Shown: positions 16,052 through 22,991 of the stretch, one piece after another | Layout: each line of letters starts with the position of its first letter | How positions within the stretch are numbered: the first letter of the stretch is position 1 | Assembly: GCA_016210115.1 (NCBI GenBank) | Contig: JACQUW010000212.1 | Span: forward strand, 1-33,933 | Source: Deltaproteobacteria bacterium | GTDB lineage: Bacteria > Desulfobacterota > Binatia > UBA9968 | Length of the DNA: 33,933 nucleotides | Direction of reading: 5' to 3' | Notes under the pieces: generated by a model | The model's database searches: none | Told to the model about the DNA's origin: nothing | Seen by the model: the letters and a program-made list of their open reading frames with translations, nothing else | Translations under genes and position numbers: made by a program

Positions 16052-16819
16052 ATGAAAGTAGTTCAAATCTCCTTTTTGGCCGATAACTACGGCTATCTCA
16101 TCGTCTGTGAGAAAAGTCGGGAAGCAGCTATTATCGATCCATCCGAGGCCGAGCCCGCATGGCGGGCGGTGGAGCGGGAGGCTGTCAATCTTAGGGCCAT
16201 CCTCAACACCCACCATCACCGCGACCATACCGGCGGCAATGCGGGCCTCCTCGAACGCTACTCTCTCGATGTTTATGCTCATCGAATCGACAGGGATCGG
16301 CTTCCCGGCCTCACGCATCCAGTGGAGGACGGGTCGGAAGTCACGGTTGGCGAGCTCAGAGCGAGGGTGCTCTTCATTCCCGGTCATACAAAAGGACATG
16401 TCGCTTATCTCTTTGAGAATAGGTTGTTCTGCGGAGACACCCTTTTTATCGCCGGGTGTGGGCGTCTATTCGAAGGAACCGCCGAGCAGATGCTTAGCTC
16501 ACTCACAAGGCTCCGCGACCTTCCCGGCGATACTCTCGTCTACTGCGGACATGAGTACACGGAAAAAAATCTTCAGTTCGCCATGACCCTCGAACCGAAC
16601 AACCGAACCCTTGTCGAGAAGATCCCCCAGGTACATTCTCTGAGAATTGAAGGCAAATCGACCGTTCCCTCAACCATATCAGAAGAAAAAGACACAAATC
16701 CTTTTTTCCGCTGGGAAAGCAAAGAAATCCAGCAGAACCTGAAGAAAAGTTTCCCAAGTCTTGGCTCGGACCCGGTCTCGGTCTTCAGTCAAATCCGCAA
16801 GCTCAAGGATCAATTCTGA
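16052..16819 (+). CDS. gloB: Hydroxyacylglutathione hydrolase (glyoxalase II)
   Basis: The 255-residue metallo-beta-lactamase-fold enzyme hydrolyses S-lactoylglutathione (or a related thiol ester) to lactate, completing methylglyoxal detoxification. Metal ligands are visible: the HHHRDH motif gives His54, His56, Asp58 and His59, followed by His112 (GHTKGH), Asp129 (FCGDTLF) and His167 (CGHEYT). The substrate-site GCGRLFEGT and the late PSTISEEKDTNPFFR segment are specific to GloB rather than general MBL hydrolases. The frame is open 24 codons further upstream, but homology begins at MKVVQISFLADNYGYL. The DoxX-like gene follows after 28 nt and is probably co-transcribed. Confidence 0.93.
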   Translation: MKVVQISFLADNYGYLIVCEKSREAAIIDPSEAEPAWRAVEREAVNLRAILNTHHHRDHTGGNAGLLERYSLDVYAHRIDRDRLPGLTHPVEDGSEVTVGELRARVLFIPGHTKGHVAYLFENRLFCGDTLFIAGCGRLFEGTAEQMLSSLTRLRDLPGDTLVYCGHEYTEKNLQFAMTLEPNNRTLVEKIPQVHSLRIEGKSTVPSTISEEKDTNPFFRWESKEIQQNLKKSFPSLGSDPVSVFSQIRKLKDQF

Positions 16820-16847
16820 TTGGAGGGGTGGCCGCGAAGGAGGGGTG

Positions 16848-17306
16848 ATGAACCTCAAAGAGAAAACCTATCTGTGGTACATTGTGATCCTGCGCCTTTA
16901 CATTGGCTATTACCTCCTCTACCAGGGGATAAGGAAATTCCAGCGCGATTTCCCGCATGGCGACTGGATCACCAAACAGATCGGCGAGCTGGACAAGGTG
17001 GATCTCTATCCATGGTATGAGTCATTTCTTATGAACTATGTAATACCGCATCGAGAACTGTTTGGATATCTGGTTATGTACGGCGAAATTCTTGTGGGCG
17101 TTTGTCTTCTCCTCGGGCTGCTGACTCGCTTCAGTTCCATAGTGGGGCTCTTCATGCTCCTCAACTATTATTTTGGTCCCGGGATGGCGCGTGGCGGAGC
17201 CGTTCTGGGACAGCAGCAGACCTTTATCGTCTGCTTTATCGTTCTTTTACTCTCCGGCCCCGGGAGAACCTTGGGCTTGGATGGAGTATTGTTCCGCAGA
17301 CGGTAA
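16848..17306 (+). CDS. DoxX-family membrane protein
   Basis: The 152-residue product has four hydrophobic helices (about 9-27, 69-90, 95-112 and 124-141). The DoxX/DoxD pattern is seen in LRLYIGYYLLYQGIRKF near the N-terminus, GEILVGVCLLLGLLTRFSSIVGLFMLLNYY in the middle and a C-terminal GRTLGLDG. GGAGGGG sits directly before the ATG. DoxX proteins are linked to quinone-dependent thiosulfate oxidation in archaea and to redox/thiol stress in bacteria, but most members are uncharacterised. Pairing with glyoxalase II would suit a thiol-related detoxification role (inference). Confidence 0.8.
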   Translation: MNLKEKTYLWYIVILRLYIGYYLLYQGIRKFQRDFPHGDWITKQIGELDKVDLYPWYESFLMNYVIPHRELFGYLVMYGEILVGVCLLLGLLTRFSSIVGLFMLLNYYFGPGMARGGAVLGQQQTFIVCFIVLLLSGPGRTLGLDGVLFRRR

Positions 17307-17395
17307 GGCCCTTCAATTTATCCGTTGCACCCCGGGTATGGCGGTGGCTCTGGTGTGGTGGACAACCATAGATCTCCCACGTCGCGGGGAAATCT

Positions 17396-17415
17396 CCGGC
17401 TAAAGCCGGCGGCAC
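17396..17415 (+). repeat. REP-like palindromic element, copy 1
   Basis: CCGGC-TAAA-GCCGG is a compact hairpin followed by CGGCAC. It lies between the converging DoxX-like and binding-protein genes. The same 20-base unit with two changes is found on the minus strand at 31205-31224. Transposase fragments of the type that mobilises such repeats lie elsewhere in the window. Confidence 0.5.
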
Positions 17416-17439
17416 TTCCGAAAATGCTTTTATCTCCCG

Positions 17440-18417
17440 TTACTTGGCCAGTGCTTTAAAAAAGCCTTCTCTCTCCAGCTCGTCCACAATGCTCTCGTCC
17501 AGCATCTTGCTGGTATCAACTTTCACGCTCCCGGCCGCGATTCTATCCGCAACAAATTTGGCCGTGAGCTCCCACCCTTCGCGGCTCACCCGCGGCGGAT
17601 ATTCGAATTTGGGCGCATAGTACGCGTAGGTTGCTTCAATGACCGCAGGCTCTTTCTGCTGCAGGCGCTTTTGCAGAACCTGCAGGGCTCTTTTCTTGTC
17701 CCGCTTAAATTGGTACACGGCATCGCTGTGCGCTCTGACGAATCGCTTGACCGTCTCGCGATTATTCTCCAGGAACGAGCGGCGAACCGCAATCGTGTTC
17801 ATTGGAAAGCCTGCCTTCAGATCGCTCAGGTGCAGGAGGATTCTAAGTCCCAGTTGCTCCGCTTTAACTGTCTCCGGCGGGGAGAGCACCGTAGCGTCAA
17901 GCGCCTTCGCGGTAAGAGCGACCAACCGATTGGCGGCGCCGCCGGCCGGCATCACCGTTACCGACTGCACCGGAATGCCCCATTCGTTCAAAGCGGCGAG
18001 CACGGCGAACTCATTGGCTCCGCCGAAATTGACGATACCGATCTTTTTTCCTTTGAGCTGATTGGGCTCGCGAATTTCCGGTCGAGTCACCATACTGAAA
18101 GGGATCCGGTTCATCGAACCGCAGATCACCACAGTATCCGCCCCTTTCAGATTCGCCGAGATCGGCGTGACCGCGTCAACCATCGCGAAATGGATGCTTC
18201 CTCCCAGCAAGCCCTGAAGCGACCGCGCGGAGCCTGGGACAAGAACAACATCGGCGTTGAGCCCGTGCTTTTCCAGAGCTCCCATATCCTTCATAGCCCA
18301 GATGCTCGCCTGGAACCCGGCGGTACCACCGTAACTGATAGCGTAACGCTCTTGAGCAGAAACGTTGAACGCCAGGAGAACAAAAAAAGCCGCCCCCAAT
18401 ACCAGTTTCCTCAACAT
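17440..18417 (-). CDS. NMT1/THI5-like ABC transporter substrate-binding protein (orphan)
   Basis: The 325-residue periplasmic binding protein starts MLRKLVLGAAFFVLLAFNVSAQ, a signal peptide with cleavage likely after NVSA. The body has the SsuA/TauA/NMT1 fold signatures: ISYGGTAGFQASIWAMKDMGALEKHGLNADVVLV near the N-terminus, LQGLLGGSIHFAMVDA, and LKGKKIGIVNFGGANEFAVLAALNEWGI in the hinge region. Such proteins bind sulfonates, pyrimidine precursors, aromatic acids or other small organics. No permease or ATPase gene adjoins it, so it may share the importer at 19787-22367 or a tripartite system elsewhere. The ATG nine codons into the open frame is preferred because AAGGAG lies nine bases before it. 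Confidence 0.85.
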   Translation of the reverse strand: MLRKLVLGAAFFVLLAFNVSAQERYAISYGGTAGFQASIWAMKDMGALEKHGLNADVVLVPGSARSLQGLLGGSIHFAMVDAVTPISANLKGADTVVICGSMNRIPFSMVTRPEIREPNQLKGKKIGIVNFGGANEFAVLAALNEWGIPVQSVTVMPAGGAANRLVALTAKALDATVLSPPETVKAEQLGLRILLHLSDLKAGFPMNTIAVRRSFLENNRETVKRFVRAHSDAVYQFKRDKKRALQVLQKRLQQKEPAVIEATYAYYAPKFEYPPRVSREGWELTAKFVADRIAAGSVKVDTSKMLDESIVDELEREGFFKALAK

Positions 18418-18866
18418 CCCATTCTGCTCCTTTCCAGCAGTCAAGCCTCGCGTTTACAATTCTGCTGCCGCGCCTCGATTCGCTTTTTCAACGGCGAGAT
18501 GATCGTCGCCGATCGTCGTGGAGAGTCGCAATCCTTCAGTCAAATTGGCTCCAGGGTGGCAGGCTTGGTTCCACGGGGAACGGGTAATTTGCTTGTGAAA
18601 AAATTTGGCCAAACACAAAGGAAATACTTTACGGTGAGAATACCGGAATGGGTCCGCCATCGTCAACCACGTTGACCGTGAAACTGACGGATGCGGCCGA
18701 ACAGCTCCGGTTTATGACCACGCATCGAGGCCGGTTCCCTCCTCGCCGGAGAAAGCCAAACTTACGCGGGGTGCGGATCTTCTTCACGTCAGCCTGATTC
18801 AGAAAAGCAGCGGCGGGGAGCGTAATATTGACGCTCCTTTGGTTCCCGGATAGCTTAAGGGTCAGC
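18418..18866. other. 449-nt intergenic stretch without a convincing gene
   Basis: This is the shared upstream region of the minus-strand binding-protein gene and the plus-strand Cox11-like gene. A 79-codon minus-strand frame (18629-18868) opens exactly opposite the plus-strand ATG, but it lacks a good ribosome site and a recognisable domain. I see no clear promoter, repeat or RNA gene. Confidence 0.4.
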
Positions 18867-19753
18867 ATGAACTTTTCACCGCTCCGCCGAAGACTCTTTC
18901 TGACAGGCATAGCCGCCGCACTTCTGTTAGCTCTTCCTGCGTACTTTCTTCACGAATCCCGCGCGGTTTCGGATCGCTCCGCGTTAACCAAAGTCGTTCA
19001 AAGATGCGTCAGGGCCGCATTTGCCCGTGATTTCAGAGAGGCCTATCGTTGGCTCGCTGCTCAAAATCAAAAAATGAGAGACGAAGCGTCGTTTGTTCGA
19101 GAGCGTGGCGCGTTCAGCGGTTTTACTTTAACGTTAGCCGGCACGCTTGCGCACATGATTGAGAGTTGGCCTACCGTCGAGCGTGGGTCAGGTTTAGGTT
19201 TCGAGTTCCAGATGCTGAAAGGCTCTCGCCGTATCTTCTGGAATGGGACGAAGAGGGACTGAATTCGCTTTCAGAAAATGATCAGAATGCGCTCCTCGCA
19301 ACGATCAACCGATGGCGGGAAGAGGGAAAAATACCCCGCACAGAATTTGAAGATACTTTTGAGCTCGTCAGGGAGGGCCGGAACTGGCGGATTCTTCTCA
19401 ACTGGAAATCCAGTGTTCAGGCCAAAATCGTTATCAACACTCCCGAATCTATGCCCGTTCAGGTGGAACCCGTGCCGAACGAAATCTCCTTCGAGCCCGG
19501 CGAGCCGTTCACGGTCACTCTTCGGGTGGAAAACCGCTCGCATAAGGAGCTCTGGGCCAGGGTCGCGCATACGGTCGAGCCGGAATTTATGGCAAAATAC
19601 CTGGGGCTCGCCGATTGTGGAGCTTTTGTGCCGTTTCGACTGGCGCCGGGAGAACAAGAAGAAAATATCTCTACGTTTCTCGTGTGGACCGACATGCCGG
19701 AAGAGATAAAAGAGTTTAAAATGATCTATACGTTCGAGATGGAGAAACCATAG
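18867..19753 (+). pseudogene. Membrane-anchored Cox11/CtaG-like protein, reading frame broken by a frameshift
   Basis: Two overlapping frames appear to be one gene. The first (from the ATG at 18867, with AAGGG six bases upstream) encodes a signal anchor (LFLTGIAAALLLALPAYFL) and an NTF2-like helical region, then loses sense after about residue 98. The second continues from 19166 with PDAERLSPYLLEWDEE, a charged helix and a C-terminal beta domain. That domain resembles Cox11/CtaG: SFEPGEPFTVTLRVENRS, AHTVEPEFMAKYLGLADCGAF, LAPGEQEENISTFLVWTDMP and a final MIYTFEME. The two meet at a GAGAGTTGG run (19161-19169), where removing AG joins the frames as I-E-L-A-Y. Cox11 delivers copper to cytochrome oxidase; here only one Cys of the usual CFCF pair is present, so copper binding is doubtful. 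It could be a mutation, a sequencing error or recoding. Confidence 0.6.
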
Positions 19754-19786
19754 CTGCCCGCGCCAATTCTTCCGTCGTCTCCTGAA

Positions 19787-20572
19787 TCAGATAGCGAAAT
19801 TGACGTCCGGAACTCTTGTGTTTCCGACCACCGCCTCCAGACCCAGAATCCCGAGAACCCTCCGCTTGAGCTGTGCGAGTGTCGTGCTGCCTCGATCACG
19901 GGGCCGTTTTTCCGGGACCGGGATGATTTCCCGAATGCGTCCCGGGAGGGCCGACATGATGATAACGCGATCCGCCAGGAATAACGCCTCTTCGACGTCA
20001 TGCGTCACGAGAACCACCGTCTTGCCGGAATGGATCCGCACCAGTTCATCCTGAAGCACCAATCGGGTCATGGCGTCGAGCGCCCCGAAAGGCTCGTCGA
20101 GAAAGAGCACGTCCGGATCGACGGCCAAGACCCTTGCCAGCGCGGCGCGCTGCCGCATTCCACCCGAAAGCTGATGCGGATAATATCCGGCAAAACTCTC
20201 GAGGCCCACGAGGGACAACAGGACGCCGACCTTATCTCGTATCTCCACGGCGCTCCGTTTCTGTATCTCGAGACCGATCGCGATATTCTGAGAAACGGTT
20301 CTCCACGGGTAAAGGGCATGATCCTGAAAAACCAGATTGTGCCTGGGATTGGGTCCGTCCACCTCCACGTTATCGATCGTCACCCGACCGTCGGTCGGTT
20401 TTACCAGCCCCGACATGATTCGCAACAGCGTGCTTTTGCCACATCCGCTGGGACCCACGATTGCGAGAAACTCGCCTTCTCGAACGGTAAGGCTGAATTG
20501 CTCGATCACCGTAAGAGAAGCGAAGGAAAGGCTGAGTTTTTCAACCGAGATCTTCCTGTTGTTGGCAGTCAT
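19787..20572 (-). CDS. ABC transporter ATP-binding protein (SsuB/TauB type)
   Basis: The 261-residue ATPase has Walker A GPSGCGKS at about 40-47, Q-loop Gln83 (VFQDHALYPW), signature LSGGM at 135-139, Walker B VLFLDE at 155-160 and the switch His in LVTHDVEEAL. The FQDHALYPW variant is typical of the nitrate/sulfonate/taurine subfamily. It is the last gene of the operon binding protein-permease-ATPase. The open frame extends upstream into the permease gene. The ATG at 20572, 11 nt after the permease stop, gives the normal family length, though no clear ribosome site precedes it; an ATG at 20599 is the alternative. Confidence 0.9.
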   Translation of the reverse strand: MTANNRKISVEKLSLSFASLTVIEQFSLTVREGEFLAIVGPSGCGKSTLLRIMSGLVKPTDGRVTIDNVEVDGPNPRHNLVFQDHALYPWRTVSQNIAIGLEIQKRSAVEIRDKVGVLLSLVGLESFAGYYPHQLSGGMRQRAALARVLAVDPDVLFLDEPFGALDAMTRLVLQDELVRIHSGKTVVLVTHDVEEALFLADRVIIMSALPGRIREIIPVPEKRPRDRGSTTLAQLKRRVLGILGLEAVVGNTRVPDVNFAI

Positions 20573-20583
20573 ATTCGACAAGG

Positions 20584-21399
20584 CTAGAGATATTTCCATT
20601 TGAGGAGCCTGCGTTTGAGCCGCTCGAGGACATAGCCGTCGAGCACCGCGGCAAAAAAGCCGATGACGAAAATCCCCGCCAGGACCCCCACCATGTCGGC
20701 CACCTCGCCGGAAAACGTTATGAACCACCCCAGCCCGACGTTCACTCCTCCGACCATCTCAGCCGCAATCAGCGAACGCCAGGCATTGCCGAACCCCACC
20801 TGCGCGCCCGTAATGATGGCCGGGACGACTTCAGGGGCATATACCTTCGTTACAAGCTGAGCCCGGTTGGCCCCCATCAGCCGAGCTACGTCGACGCGCA
20901 GCCGATCCACCTGCTCCACCGCGTTCATGACGCTTACCGCCATCGGAAAGAAGGCTGCAATGAGAATCACAAGAACGATAGGGTAATCGCCGAAGCCGAG
21001 CAGGATGATAAATAGAGGAACCCACGCGATCGGAGGAACCGACTGAAGAATGGATACCAGGGCGCGCGAATAGAGGCGAAAAAAAGACCAGACGCCGCTC
21101 AAAAGCCCGACGGTCAGGCCAAGAAAGCAGGCGAGACTAAAGCCCACTGCCAGACGTGCAAAACTCCGTGCAACGGTCGTTAAGAAGACTTCACGCCCGA
21201 ACTCCTTACTGAGCCTGACAAAAACCTGGCTCGGTGAAGGGATGAGGAACGAGGGAAAAATCCAGGCGGCGACTTGCCAGCCGGCGAGAATGGTCAGGAA
21301 GGCTATCGCAAAGGGAAAGGCTTTAGCGAATGAAGCTCGCCATCGCGCTTGTTCCCGTTTCTCCGCTAGGGTTTCCGCCGCTCCAGTTCCTTCTGCCAT
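20584..21399 (-). CDS. ABC transporter permease (SsuC/TauC type)
   Basis: The 271-residue inner-membrane protein has six or so hydrophobic helices and the BPD_transp_1 domain. The coupling-helix (EAA) loop reads ARLMGANRAQLVTKVYAPEVVPAIITGAQVGFGNAWRSLIAAEM, with the conserved A--G--- ...--P---P----G pattern. SILQSVPPIAWVPLFIILLGFGDYP is typical of the sulfonate/taurine/nitrate group. Its start overlaps the binding-protein gene by 34 nt, so translation is coupled. Confidence 0.93.
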   Translation of the reverse strand: MAEGTGAAETLAEKREQARWRASFAKAFPFAIAFLTILAGWQVAAWIFPSFLIPSPSQVFVRLSKEFGREVFLTTVARSFARLAVGFSLACFLGLTVGLLSGVWSFFRLYSRALVSILQSVPPIAWVPLFIILLGFGDYPIVLVILIAAFFPMAVSVMNAVEQVDRLRVDVARLMGANRAQLVTKVYAPEVVPAIITGAQVGFGNAWRSLIAAEMVGGVNVGLGWFITFSGEVADMVGVLAGIFVIGFFAAVLDGYVLERLKRRLLKWKYL

Positions 21400-22367
21400 C
21401 GCAAATCCACCACGCTGCTGATCGGAACTTCCTTTTTAAGTATATTCAACTCCTTCATGATGCCAGAGAGCTCTTCCATGCGTTTGAGATCCGCCTGGGA
21501 GAGCCGCCAGTCGAAAACGTTCGATTTGAGTGACTTTAGCATAATCTCTTCGGCGGGCACGTTCCGTCCGTCGGCAACAAGGTCTCCCTCAGGCATAAAG
21601 GCCGGAGCCAGCACCCGGCTCGCCTCAGCGGGCTTCTCCTTCATGAACTCGATGGCTCGCTTGAGGCTTGCCAACACTTTGCGCACCGCCGCCGGCTGCT
21701 CTTTGATAAGTTTTCCAGGAACAATCACCACCATGCACGGGAATGGCCAGCTCTTGCCGACCTCATAGATTTCGGTGACGGGCAGCGTCGCGCGCGCCAT
21801 GCTATCGTAGGGCTCAAAGAGAAACGCGGAATCGACCCTTCCTGCCCGAAGAGAAGCCAACGCCGTAGACGGCGCCGTGTACATGATCTGCACGTCTTTT
21901 TCGTTCAAGCCAGATCCTTTGAGGACGACCCCTTTCAGCACAATGTCCGCCGTACTCCCCGCAGCCTGGCTGGCAATCGTTTTTCCCTTCAAATCTTTGA
22001 CCGCCTTGATGCCGCGGTCGTTCCGGGCAACAATCGCGTGGTATCCCTCCTGCACTTTGCCGATAATCTTTAGATCCGCGCCCTGCGCCGACCAGGTTAT
22101 CGCATTCGTAAAGCCCAGTACCCCCACGTCGAGCTGATCGGTAACCAACCCCTTGATCAACGTGGGGCCGCTGGTAAACGTCGTCACCTGCGCATCCAAT
22201 CCTTCAGCCGCGAAAAACCCTTTGTCGCGGGCCACTACAACCGGAGCATCGTCGAAAACGTGGACGTAGGCAACCCTCAACTTCTGCGCGGAGACCCCGG
22301 GAACGGCAACCGTGAAAGAGAAGGCGGCAAACAGAAACGAAGCTGCGAAGTATTTCGCTTTTTTCAT
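21366..22367 (-). CDS. NMT1/SsuA-like ABC transporter substrate-binding protein
   Basis: The 333-residue protein begins with a signal peptide, MKKAKYFAASFLFAAFSFTVAVPGVSA. The mature part has the SsuA-like pattern: LRVAYVHVFDDAPVVVARDKGFFAAEGLDAQVTTFTSGPTLIKGLVTDQLDVGVLGFTNAI, then VKDLKGKTIASQAAGSTADIVLKGVVLKGSGLNEKDVQI. It is the first gene of a complete importer operon with the permease and ATPase downstream. The substrate cannot be read from sequence; sulfonates, taurine, nitriles or aromatic compounds are all possible for the family. AGGAG lies seven bases before the ATG. Confidence 0.92.
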   Translation of the reverse strand: MKKAKYFAASFLFAAFSFTVAVPGVSAQKLRVAYVHVFDDAPVVVARDKGFFAAEGLDAQVTTFTSGPTLIKGLVTDQLDVGVLGFTNAITWSAQGADLKIIGKVQEGYHAIVARNDRGIKAVKDLKGKTIASQAAGSTADIVLKGVVLKGSGLNEKDVQIMYTAPSTALASLRAGRVDSAFLFEPYDSMARATLPVTEIYEVGKSWPFPCMVVIVPGKLIKEQPAAVRKVLASLKRAIEFMKEKPAEASRVLAPAFMPEGDLVADGRNVPAEEIMLKSLKSNVFDWRLSQADLKRMEELSGIMKELNILKKEVPISSVVDLRWQKELERRKP

Positions 22368-22380
22368 AGATGAGCTCCTG

Positions 22381-22400
22381 AGTTAAATTTCCAATTAACT
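22381..22400 (-). promoter_or_regulatory. Inverted repeat in the importer leader (possible operator)
   Basis: AGTTAA and TTAACT face each other across eight bases, just upstream of the ribosome site of the importer operon. The position, between the likely promoter and the start codon, is typical of a repressor site. No regulator gene is adjacent. Confidence 0.3.
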
Positions 22401-22467
22401 TTGTCAGTTTAGTCAGATTAGCATGCGACGACCGAGAGAATCAAGACAGGCTATTCAACTTTCCATT

Positions 22468-22950
22468 CTATAGAGACAGATGTTTTCGAAGAAGCTGAAC
22501 GATCTCAGCCGCAGGTAAACCGGCATCGATTTGCAACCCCTCCTTCGGCTCCTCTAGAGTATCGAACTGGCTCGGGACGAGATCCGGATGCATGAAGTGC
22601 CCGATTCGGAACTTCAATCGCTCTTGAACCAAGGCACGACTCGCGTTGAGGTAAACGAAAATAACCTTGTCGTCGATCTGAAGCAGCCGGCGGTAAGACT
22701 CCTTCAGGGCTGAGCAAGCAACCACGGCGTCCTCCCCGCGCTCAATGGCTGTACGGATGATATCGCGAATCGATTCCAACCACGGTAATCGATCTGCGTC
22801 GGTTAGTGGAGCACCCCGCTTCATTTTCTCAACGTTAGCCGGCGAATGAAACTTATCGCCTTCATAAAACTTCCACCGGAGCTCTTGAGCGAGCAGTCGT
22901 CCCACCGTGGTTTTGCCGGACCCTGTAACACCGATGAGCACTATGATCAT
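22468..22950 (-). CDS. gntK: Gluconokinase
   Basis: The 160-residue P-loop kinase phosphorylates gluconate to 6-phosphogluconate. It has Walker A GVTGSGKTT at residues 7-15 and the GntK-specific EGDKFHSPANVEKMKRGAPLTDADRLPWL segment at about 30-58. CSALKESYRRLLQ and the late HFMHPDLVPSQFDTLEEP motif are also characteristic. Length is normal for the short thermoresistant type. It follows hrpB by 41 nt on the same strand and may be read from the same transcript. No gluconate permease is adjacent. Confidence 0.93.
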   Translation of the reverse strand: MIIVLIGVTGSGKTTVGRLLAQELRWKFYEGDKFHSPANVEKMKRGAPLTDADRLPWLESIRDIIRTAIERGEDAVVACSALKESYRRLLQIDDKVIFVYLNASRALVQERLKFRIGHFMHPDLVPSQFDTLEEPKEGLQIDAGLPAAEIVQLLRKHLSL

Positions 22951-22991
22951 AGCAGCCTACCAGTCCGCCTCCCATTACGCGACAGCAGACA

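Noticed and set aside
18629..18868. 79-codon minus-strand frame starting back-to-back with the Cox11-like gene at a shared CATG
   Set aside because: The arrangement is curious, but the ribosome site is poor and the product resembles no family I know. It is probably chance.
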